This document shows, in pieces, positions 7,580 through 15,167 of a DNA stretch of 45,117 nucleotides. The position numbers and the translations under genes are program-made. Position 1 is the stretch's first letter; every line of letters begins with the position of its first letter. Under the pieces are notes generated by a model, which worked only from the letters and a program-made list of their open reading frames with translations, had not been told where the DNA came from and did not search any database. Origin of the DNA: Rhodothermales bacterium (GTDB taxonomy: Bacteria > Bacteroidota > Rhodothermia > Rhodothermales > VXPQ01); contig JAJECT010000006.1 of NCBI GenBank assembly GCA_022821845.1, positions 1 through 45,117 of the forward strand. The letters run 5' to 3'.

Positions 7580-10500
7580 CGTCGTCTTGCAGAATATGCA
7601 TCTGGTGCAGGTTCAACGGCACGTTCGGGATGTCTTGATTCTTGCCGTCGAATCGGATGGTCAGCAGCTTTGTGCTACCACGTACATCGACATCAACGAT
7701 CTTGCCTGTCCCCATGACCTGGTGCTGAATGCGTACGCCCGGAATAAACTGCTTTGTCGGATCAGCCATCTCATCGGTCGCAGCTTCGCGCCAATTGCCA
7801 TCGAACATAAACGAGGTGACCTGCATCGCAGGGTTTCGGATGGGGTGAATGCAAACATGATCAGGATTTGAAACATTCTCAACCACATACAGCCAGTACC
7901 GGTCCCCGCAATCTTGGGCATTGCTAAACTGCGTTCTTGACAGCCCGACGCCAGTCTGGTTCCATTCGCCCATTATACCCTTGACTTCAATGATCCGATC
8001 CTCGCCCGTCAAAGGATCGTGGCTGGTAATGTCATACCCGGGATTCGTCTGGGCCATCTGCTTGGCAATTCGCCCGCGCTCTTTCTCGTAGGTACAAACC
8101 GCAGCGCGCGCAACGAACTCGACAGCAAGGTTGTGCTCCGATGGCCCCATTGACTCTTGGCCGCCTTCCGAAGATTCCTCTTGTACGCGTCTAACGTATG
8201 AAAGCAGACGCCGGTCCCACTGCTCCTTGTATTTCGGACGCTTCTTGCGCCTCGGATTCTCTTTTGTTTGCAGAAATTGCCCACCCGGAACCGAAACGTC
8301 CTTCCTTTGAATAGGTGTGACCTCGGAACCCTGTGTGCCTTGATTCTCCTCGTGCGACGAGTCACGGGGACCAACGTCCGGTGCCTCTGCTTCCAATTCG
8401 CCATCCTCAACCGTCGCGACGGGCTCATCCATTTGCCTTTCGTCTATTTGCTCTGCACTGGCACCCAACTCACCGAGTTCCTGCGAGGCTAAGTCGCCCG
8501 CATCTACGACCGGACGACCTTCGTCAAGTTGCGGCATGCCGGTATCGGTCAAATAGTCGTGCGCTCCTTCCGTTGTCTTTTCCATCAGGAGACCGGCTAG
8601 CGCTGTCAGTTTCGATATTTCGCTTCCGGTGGCCTCGGGTATCCACTGATGAAATATTGCATTCAGGATATGCGCCCAATTTCGGTTGTCGACAGGCCTG
8701 CGGATCGTGAGTAAACCTTCCTCAATCTCGTAGAAAGCTGGAGCCGGGACTGGCGGAGCGGATACGAAATCGTCTGTCAACTGGATGGATGCCTTGATGT
8801 GAACGGCATCGTAGCTGACTGCCTTCAGAACCGAGAGAGCGGTACAGACCCTGTTCCTGACCGTGGCTTGCTCGTCGTGCAGCAGTCGCGCAAAAACATC
8901 CTTTCGCTTCACCAACTTCTCGGCCAGCTCGGTTTCGTCCCGTTCCTCTCCGTGGACGTACTCAAGCGACACACTTGCACTTTCACTGAGCTTCTTGACC
9001 CCCAACTCCGTCGCCAGCGAGTCAACCCCGGCGGGTAACTTGCACAGCGCCCGGTCGAGTTCCCCGCCGAAGAAGTTGGCATACCACTCGCTGTCGTAGA
9101 GCAGGACCTCGTCTGGAAGGGTCGCCATGTCTGCCAAATTAAGGATGGCCGGTGCCTTACCGAGGCGTTGGAGCTCGACCGTGCCGCACTCCCCCTGTTC
9201 GTACGCCGTCGCCACCGCGTCGAGGCAGGTGTCATAGATGACTCGGTCAGCATCGACGACTGGCGCGAACCGTTTGAAGTGGTCCTCCGCGATGTCGATC
9301 AGTATAGCGACGTAGTCGGAACACTCCGGCGCATCCTTAACGCCGATAGCTTTGAACAACGGCGCGAAGGGCTTCATGCTATCGGGAACCCTGAAGGCGT
9401 ACTCGCCAAGCTGCTGCGCGCCCCAATAGACTTGGTTGGTCCGGACAAATTCGCCTTTGTTCTCGACGTAGATACACTGGGTGTCCTTGAGTTTCGCAAC
9501 CAGCGGGTCCGATACCCGCGCAGGTTCATTCAGTACTTGGTAGGTAAACTTGTGCGGCCCAATCCCTCGCTCCATGCAGTGTTTCAGGTGGTCGATCACG
9601 AGTTGCGTCGAAGGATTAATCTTAATTCCCAAGTCTCTCAACATTTCGGTCTTAAGGCGCTTCGTATCCCGGAATTTCAGTATCTTCGCTTGGGAACGGA
9701 AAGCGTCGGCTTGGAACGGCGCATACAGCGAATCCGGCGAATGCCAATTCAATGGGTCGCCGTCCACCGGAAGACAGTCTGTGCTGCGGAGGTCGGTGAT
9801 AGCCTCTTGGAACGCTGCTTTCTCTTTCCACGCCTCGTAGTTTTGACAAAGTTCGTAGAAAGCCTCGCTACTTGCCCGTTTCGCGTCATCGGTCGGCGGA
9901 GATCCGTCGGCAATGTCTAGAATTCTATCAACGAGGTGCCGGGGAGTAGCCGACTGAAGAATTCCGATTCCGTCAACGAAGTTGTGAACAGAATTGACAT
10001 CCGGTAGCCGGTTCTCATCCAGCCATAGATGCGCTGCATCGCCGAGCACCTGCACCAGCGCCTCTGATCGGCGATAGGTTTCGTCGGGTCGAGACCAGCC
10101 ACCGTCCTGGGTGGGGATAATCGGAAGAGATCCCAATATTTGGCGGGGACCGTCTTCGTCTATCAGTACCGAGTGCTTCGCGAGTTCAGTGATCAGACCC
10201 TGGTACTTCGTCGAATCTATAGGGCCTTGTTCGTCGAAAAAATTTGGGAGCATTTTTTCCACATAAGCATCGACTGTCTGCGTTTTGATACCGAGTTTCG
10301 TCGAGACGAATTCCCGGGCACGATCAGACAGGACTGATGTGTCGAGTAGGTTCGCCTGTCCAGTGGGGTCGATGAAGTCACCGGGAAGGAGTGCTTCGGT
10401 GGCTTTGACCAAACCGCTACCTGAACGCCAGATCGGCAGATCGGCCAAGGTTTTGTACACCCCAGGATTCGCGGTGCCATAATCATCTAACTCGGGAAAC

Positions 10501-12299
10501 AAACCGTAAAAATCACCCAACGCCTCCGATCCGGTACCAATGACATCTTCGGCAGGCTCCGAGGTAATCCTTGAGCCAATGTGGGAAACCACCTTGGCGA
10601 GATTCAAGGTCTGAACCTGTCCGCCAAGCTTCGGAAACTCAAGAAAATCGCGCGACGCAAGCGTGAGGCCCGGCAATAGCGCCGCAATCCGGTCCACCAT
10701 TGACTTTTTTGGCGCGGCATAAGCCCTGTCAATCGTAACAAGGCACAGGTCTTCCGTAACCACGAAAGGCAATGACTCCAAGCGCCGAGCCAGCTGATAA
10801 GGCACGGTGTTCGACTCCGGGAGCAGATCATTAACAAGGCGCCACAGAGGCTTATAGAAGATTTTCACTCTGCCTTCGTCCACTCGTGTCACCTGCCCAC
10901 CCCGTGCAGAAAGCACCGAACTCAGTAAATCGACCGTGCGCTTAAGCGTGAGAATCTTCGCCCCCAACTGTCCCATCACTACTTGGAACGGACGTAGTTT
11001 CTCAGACGCGAGTCTTCCACCGGCATATAGCAGCGCATCCGCCTGCTCTGTAGTCAGTGGATTGGGCGGAAGAAAAACCGCACCCGCTTGCTGAATACTG
11101 CCATCCTGGACCTGAACTATACACGCCTCCGTTGCTGTAGCTTTTGTGCATTCCCAGAAGTGCTTGTAACACCGAGGCGCTGACGGTTCGGATATCAAAT
11201 CAAAGGCCTTGCTCAGAGTTTTCCAAAACTGGCCAGGCCCGAGCATATCCAACAGCCCTTCGGGGTCACGAGCGATTTTTTCTGCCGCTGTTTTTATCAA
11301 CATCTCATTCCACGCCTGCTCATGTTGATCCCCATCAAAGATGACCTCCTTGCGGTTCGGTGCCGGAAAGAAATCCGCGTTAATGTGCAAGGGCAGCCCG
11401 GAAGATTGTTTGGTCGGCAGGAATGCATAGAGCAGTCCGTCGGAAAGAAGTTCGGGTTCGATACGCAGCCCGACACCTATCTCAGTGCTGCGCTTGAGCC
11501 CCGCCAGGCGGGAATACGTCTTGCAAAGCTGCTCGGCATTCTTCGCCGCGTCGGCGCGAAGGATATGCCATTTTTCAATCTCGCCGCTTGGGCGAAAGCG
11601 GACGCTCAGGCTGGGCTCGTCGCTCCGGTCTAAATCGCAGGCCAGCAGCAAGGCCCCGTGTCTCCATACCTCCGCACTGCGCACATGCCGAAGAAAGAGT
11701 AGGCTCTGTCGCAAGACACGTTTTAAGTCGGTGGCGACCTGGTCAATGTGGAACACTTCGATATGGGATACGCCCAGCTGCACACGCGCTCGCGTATCCG
11801 GCTTCCGAGCCCATGGCAGAAAAAATGTCGTCCCGGCAGGTTCGTCTGATAATTCTTCAATGGACCATTCCCCCTCTTCAGGGATAAGAGTCAACTTGAT
11901 GCCTGAAGAGCGAATCTCTGGACGATCCGTTATCTGGTAGGCCGAGAGAAACCCGATGCCGAAACGCCCGATATTTTCGTTCTGCAGCAGTTTTCCGCCA
12001 CTGCCCACATCTATGATGCGGTGGTAATCGCAAATTGCATTACCACCTTGTTTCGCTTGGAAGACACACGGCTTGGCGTTCAGGTCGCCACAGTAGCTGA
12101 ATTTACCGCTATTGTGTACTACGAGGCCGTCGTCAGTAATGTCGAAAACGATCTTCTGCGCTTTTGCGTCGTCGGCGTTCTGGACCAGTTCCAGCGCCAT
12201 CACGTCATAGCCCTGAAGACCAGCCAGGTGGCTGCGAATATTTCCGAGAAGATTTGCTGTATATGAACCGCGCTGCTGGCCCTGAACAGATTGATGCAT
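7560..12299 (-). CDS. Giant Hsp90/sacsin-type ATPase with DUF3883 and Tudor-like C-terminus
   Basis: A 1579-residue protein. The N-terminus is a GHKL (Hsp90/sacsin) ATPase: 'ALELVQNADDA' (residues 35-45, Mg-binding N box), 'ITDDGLVVHNSGK' (G1), 'NENIGRFGIGFLSAYQITDRP' (about 107-127) and 'AGTTFFLPW' (G3). The middle 1100 residues have no domain I can name and resemble the long linker arms of sacsin-like proteins. Residues about 1380-1480 are a DUF3883 domain ('NPGYDITSHDP...RIIEVKG', PD-(D/E)xK-like, residues 1419-1441). Residues about 1519-1565 ('PGVRIQHQVMGTGKIVDVD...LTIRFDG') resemble the Tudor domain at the end of UvrD/PcrA. The ATG at 12299 starts the conserved block; an in-frame ATG at 12362 is possible. 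It lies 92 bases after a reductase gene and overlaps the helicase gene. Confidence 0.88.
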   Translation of the reverse strand: MHQSVQGQQRGSYTANLLGNIRSHLAGLQGYDVMALELVQNADDAKAQKIVFDITDDGLVVHNSGKFSYCGDLNAKPCVFQAKQGGNAICDYHRIIDVGSGGKLLQNENIGRFGIGFLSAYQITDRPEIRSSGIKLTLIPEEGEWSIEELSDEPAGTTFFLPWARKPDTRARVQLGVSHIEVFHIDQVATDLKRVLRQSLLFLRHVRSAEVWRHGALLLACDLDRSDEPSLSVRFRPSGEIEKWHILRADAAKNAEQLCKTYSRLAGLKRSTEIGVGLRIEPELLSDGLLYAFLPTKQSSGLPLHINADFFPAPNRKEVIFDGDQHEQAWNEMLIKTAAEKIARDPEGLLDMLGPGQFWKTLSKAFDLISEPSAPRCYKHFWECTKATATEACIVQVQDGSIQQAGAVFLPPNPLTTEQADALLYAGGRLASEKLRPFQVVMGQLGAKILTLKRTVDLLSSVLSARGGQVTRVDEGRVKIFYKPLWRLVNDLLPESNTVPYQLARRLESLPFVVTEDLCLVTIDRAYAAPKKSMVDRIAALLPGLTLASRDFLEFPKLGGQVQTLNLAKVVSHIGSRITSEPAEDVIGTGSEALGDFYGLFPELDDYGTANPGVYKTLADLPIWRSGSGLVKATEALLPGDFIDPTGQANLLDTSVLSDRAREFVSTKLGIKTQTVDAYVEKMLPNFFDEQGPIDSTKYQGLITELAKHSVLIDEDGPRQILGSLPIIPTQDGGWSRPDETYRRSEALVQVLGDAAHLWLDENRLPDVNSVHNFVDGIGILQSATPRHLVDRILDIADGSPPTDDAKRASSEAFYELCQNYEAWKEKAAFQEAITDLRSTDCLPVDGDPLNWHSPDSLYAPFQADAFRSQAKILKFRDTKRLKTEMLRDLGIKINPSTQLVIDHLKHCMERGIGPHKFTYQVLNEPARVSDPLVAKLKDTQCIYVENKGEFVRTNQVYWGAQQLGEYAFRVPDSMKPFAPLFKAIGVKDAPECSDYVAILIDIAEDHFKRFAPVVDADRVIYDTCLDAVATAYEQGECGTVELQRLGKAPAILNLADMATLPDEVLLYDSEWYANFFGGELDRALCKLPAGVDSLATELGVKKLSESASVSLEYVHGEERDETELAEKLVKRKDVFARLLHDEQATVRNRVCTALSVLKAVSYDAVHIKASIQLTDDFVSAPPVPAPAFYEIEEGLLTIRRPVDNRNWAHILNAIFHQWIPEATGSEISKLTALAGLLMEKTTEGAHDYLTDTGMPQLDEGRPVVDAGDLASQELGELGASAEQIDERQMDEPVATVEDGELEAEAPDVGPRDSSHEENQGTQGSEVTPIQRKDVSVPGGQFLQTKENPRRKKRPKYKEQWDRRLLSYVRRVQEESSEGGQESMGPSEHNLAVEFVARAAVCTYEKERGRIAKQMAQTNPGYDITSHDPLTGEDRIIEVKGIMGEWNQTGVGLSRTQFSNAQDCGDRYWLYVVENVSNPDHVCIHPIRNPAMQVTSFMFDGNWREAATDEMADPTKQFIPGVRIQHQVMGTGKIVDVDVRGSTKLLTIRFDGKNQDIPNVPLNLHQMHILQDDDGDDNS

Positions 12300-12391
12300 T
12301 CCTGCTTGTGGAAAATCAAGTGTTAGTAAGCTGACTGTACAAATTTGATATTTCCTTGACATCCAGCAACGCCGAGCGCAGCCAGCGCGCC

Positions 12392-13453
12392 TTACTTCTC
12401 CCCAAAGGTTCCGCTGTCGATTAACTGCTGAAAGAATTCCGTCATGGATTCTTGCAGCGGGCGATACGTGATGCCGAGCGCCTCTTTGCTTTTGGCGTTG
12501 TCGGCTATCCAGGGATGACCGATGCTCCGGGACACCATCTTGCGCGTCATGTCCTTGTTGACCATGGGCGCCACAAGCCAGACCAGCCATTTGGACATGG
12601 TCCGCCGCGGAATCGGGTAGTCCGCTCCATATTTGTCGATCAGCGTTCGGGCCAGTTCCGGGAAGGTCGTATTGTGGCCCGATACGATGTGGCGCCCCTC
12701 GGCGTCCGGCAGCCAGGCGGCGGCAAGATGGGCCTCGGCCACGTCGCGCACATCGACCGCGCCAATGCGGAAATCCGGTACGCCCGCCTTCATCGCGCCA
12801 TTCCCGAACTGACGAATCAGATCGAAGCTCGCGGACGTGGCATGGGGGTTGATCCCCGGGCCAAGCACCAGCGAGGGGTTGACGACGACAAGCCGCCACC
12901 GATCCTGCGCCCCGGCGATCTTCCAGGCTTCTCGTTCGGCTACCGTTTTCGAGAAAGCGTACGGCTGATGCTCCAGACTGGAGGTCGTATTCCATATTTC
13001 CTCCGTGAACATGCCGTCCGGCGTATCTTTCAAATCGATATTGTCGCCATAGATCGCGACGCAACTGCTGGTTAGCACGACGCGCTGCACGCTTGGCGTA
13101 CGATTCGCTTCTTCCAGCACGTTGCGGGTGCCGAGCAGGGCCGGATCGATCAGTTCCTTTTGCGGGTCCGTAACCCCGGTCCGAAAAGGCGAAGCAGTAT
13201 GAAAAACGACCGAACACCCGGCCATGGCGTCCGCGTAGGACCCTTCCTGAAGCAAATCCGCCTTGAAGTAGCGAATAGAACCCGGCGCATGTTCTGCAAT
13301 TCCGTTCAGGTATTGCAGTTTTTCCGGGTTGTCCGGGTCCCGAACGGGCGCATGCACGGTAACGCCTGCTTCAAGGAGTTTCTTAACGATCCAGCCAGCC
13401 ACATATCCGGTAGCGCCGGTAACCATAACCGGGGAAGACGAGTCAATTTGCAT
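12392..13453 (-). CDS. NAD(P)-dependent epimerase/reductase (dihydroflavonol-4-reductase-like SDR)
   Basis: A 353-residue extended short-chain dehydrogenase. The N-terminal Rossmann motif is VTGATGYVAGW (about residues 10-20), the catalytic pair is YAFSK (about 165-169), and 'VLTSSCVAIYGDN' carries the active-site serine strand. It resembles plant-type dihydroflavonol/anthocyanidin reductases and bacterial aldehyde reductases that reduce a ketone or aldehyde with NADPH. The substrate is not predictable. It lies directly upstream of the giant ATPase gene on the same strand, so a promoter here could also drive the ATPase-helicase pair, although functionally it looks like the last chromosomal gene before the island. 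Confidence 0.85.
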   Translation of the reverse strand: MQIDSSSPVMVTGATGYVAGWIVKKLLEAGVTVHAPVRDPDNPEKLQYLNGIAEHAPGSIRYFKADLLQEGSYADAMAGCSVVFHTASPFRTGVTDPQKELIDPALLGTRNVLEEANRTPSVQRVVLTSSCVAIYGDNIDLKDTPDGMFTEEIWNTTSSLEHQPYAFSKTVAEREAWKIAGAQDRWRLVVVNPSLVLGPGINPHATSASFDLIRQFGNGAMKAGVPDFRIGAVDVRDVAEAHLAAAWLPDAEGRHIVSGHNTTFPELARTLIDKYGADYPIPRRTMSKWLVWLVAPMVNKDMTRKMVSRSIGHPWIADNAKSKEALGITYRPLQESMTEFFQQLIDSGTFGEK

Positions 13454-13684
13454 GGAACGTTGGAAAAGGGTTGTAGATTACGGGAAATTGAAACGCAATA
13501 TAACGCACGCCCTACAGAAGTGCGGCTCCATGTATCGCTTGAAAGCCACAGGGGTTGCAAAACAGGGGCGGCGGGCACTCGGCCTTGCATGTCATTTTGT
13601 CATGCTTTTTGCTTCGGCACAAGATTTGATAAATAGCCGGGCAACACCCTCGCAACCCATTCACCACACTTCTGGAGACAGATC

Positions 13685-14149
13685 ATGAACAACCTGGTTC
13701 GTTTCACCCCGATCAGCCGGCTGCATGACATCGACCGGCTCTTTCACAACTTTTTCCCCGCAAGGGACCATGGAGATTGCTGCGCCGAGGCGGACTGCTA
13801 TCTCCCGAACGGGAACGCGGCGACCTGGTCCCCGCGCGTGGATATTGCGGAGTCCGAGGAGGAATACGCGCTGCATGCGGACGCCCCCGGCATGACCCGG
13901 GACGCCTTCGACATCCACTGGCAGGAGAACGTGCTCACCGTGCGCGGCGAGCGGGAAATTTCTGCCTTGGGCGAGCACGAGAAATCGGTGCGCGCCGACC
14001 GGGTCCGCGGCAAGTTCGCCTTCTCGTACCGCCTGCCGAAAGCGACCAGCGACGGCGGACGCATTGCGGCCTCCTACAAGGCGGGCGTACTGACCATCCG
14101 CATTCCGAAGGAGGAAACCAGCCGCCCGCACCGCATCGCGGTGAAGTAG
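13685..14149 (+). CDS. Hsp20 / alpha-crystallin family small heat-shock protein
   Basis: A 154-residue protein with the alpha-crystallin domain at about residues 48-140: 'WSPRVDIAESEEEYALHADAPGM', 'DIHWQENVLTVRGERE', 'GKFAFSYRLPKATSDGGRIAASYKAGVLTIRIPK', then a short tail. The 'GVLTIRIPK' strand is the signature of the family. Small heat-shock proteins hold unfolding proteins in the cytoplasm until ATP-dependent chaperones refold them. A GGAG lies upstream of the ATG and a strong terminator follows, so the gene is probably transcribed alone. I saw no CIRCE element upstream, so HrcA control is not indicated. Confidence 0.93.
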   Translation: MNNLVRFTPISRLHDIDRLFHNFFPARDHGDCCAEADCYLPNGNAATWSPRVDIAESEEEYALHADAPGMTRDAFDIHWQENVLTVRGEREISALGEHEKSVRADRVRGKFAFSYRLPKATSDGGRIAASYKAGVLTIRIPKEETSRPHRIAVK

Positions 14150-14201
14150 CCGATGCGCGAACGCGCGCCGGCCCGGCCCTTGTCAACCCAAGCCATGCGG
14201 A

Positions 14202-14236
14202 AGCCCGCGCGGGACGCCCCCGCGCGGGCTTTTTCT
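14202..14236 (+). terminator. Rho-independent terminator of the hsp20 gene
   Basis: A perfect 12-bp GC-rich stem (AGCCCGCGCGGG, 14202-14213, with its complement 14219-14230) has a five-base loop and is followed by a T-rich run (TTTTCTT). The T run exists only on the plus strand, so it serves the hsp20 gene and not the convergent DUF4249 gene. Confidence 0.9.
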
Positions 14237-14257
14237 TGCATAGCGCGGGAGGCGGCG

Positions 14258-15166
14258 CTACCGATCCGGGTTGGGCAGCACCCTGAACCGTATGGACGCG
14301 CTGGCGAAACTGCCGAACAATCCGCGCCCCCCTTCCACGTGGTCGATGACATTGGGAATCTCGCCCGGAGACAACGTCGAGCCGCCCTGGTCTCCCTGCT
14401 GCACTGCATTCGAACGCACGAAATCGAATACATTATCGTCTATCGCCTGAATGCGCATCTCGTTGAGGCCATAAAAGGTCAACCCGATCCACGGATACCG
14501 GATGTGCATCCCGCCGCTCGGCGTCCGGTCGAAATTCGCGCCGTTCAGCGGCGGCGACACGTTCTCGCGAAGCGTCAGCAAATCTTCTCCGCTGGCGTCG
14601 TAGAACGGGGTCGTATTCGCCGTATCGGGTTCGAGGGCGATCGTGGTAATCAGGAAAATGCTCTGGCGGCCGGGATAAAAGGGTTCCGTAATCTCGAACA
14701 GGGGCGCTTCGCCCGTATCGTACACGAAGGTTCTCACTTCCGTATCCACAAAACGGAACAGGGCGGGCACCGTCGTTTCGGACGTGACCGTTCCGGCGCC
14801 GGGCGCGTCCACGACAAGGCGGTACGTCCGAAGCGGCAATACGTCCACTGCCTCCCGCGTACGGTAGCGCCCGGAAGCCGGTTCGGGGGCGAACAGCGCC
14901 CAGGACGTTTCGACGTCGCCCTTGGCGCCAAGGAGTTCTATCCGCACCGAAGCGCCCGACACAGCTTGCACGGCGGGGTCGTAGGCCTCGTTGACCGGGA
15001 GCGTCCGGCTCACGGTAACGTAGCCGATCGGCTTGCCGGCTTCGAGATAGCCCTCTACCACGATCTCTTCCTCGAAGTCGGGCGGACCGACCGCATCGCA
15101 GCCGGACCATACCCCCGCGAGGACGGCCGCCGCAAGCACCGATATCCATGCAAAAATGGGGCGCAT
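14258..15166 (-). CDS. DUF4249 lipoprotein partner of the TonB receptor
   Basis: A protein of about 302 residues. The start MRPIFAWISVLAAAVLAGVW leads into a lipobox-like 'WSGCDAVG', so it is probably an outer-membrane lipoprotein. The body begins with 'EEEIVVEGYLEAGKPIGYVTVSRTLPV', typical of DUF4249, which has an Ig-like fold in FCB bacteria. Its ATG begins one base after the stop of the TonB receptor gene, a stop-start coupling (TGAcATG) that strongly indicates joint expression. DUF4249 proteins are regularly encoded after receptors of this kind and are thought to form an outer-membrane uptake complex with them, like SusD with SusC, but the substrate is unknown. Longer upstream extensions of the frame lie inside the receptor gene and were rejected. 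Confidence 0.85.
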   Translation of the reverse strand: MRPIFAWISVLAAAVLAGVWSGCDAVGPPDFEEEIVVEGYLEAGKPIGYVTVSRTLPVNEAYDPAVQAVSGASVRIELLGAKGDVETSWALFAPEPASGRYRTREAVDVLPLRTYRLVVDAPGAGTVTSETTVPALFRFVDTEVRTFVYDTGEAPLFEITEPFYPGRQSIFLITTIALEPDTANTTPFYDASGEDLLTLRENVSPPLNGANFDRTPSGGMHIRYPWIGLTFYGLNEMRIQAIDDNVFDFVRSNAVQQGDQGGSTLSPGEIPNVIDHVEGGRGLFGSFASASIRFRVLPNPDR

Positions 15167-15167
15167 G

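Noticed and set aside
12300-13217. 306 extra N-terminal residues on the giant ATPase
   Set aside because: They lie inside the reductase gene in another frame and have no family features; the conserved ATPase begins at the ATG at 12299 (possibly 12362).
13600-13684. CIRCE-type heat-shock operator before hsp20
   Set aside because: Only a five-base GCATG/CATGC inverted repeat is present; it does not match the CIRCE consensus.
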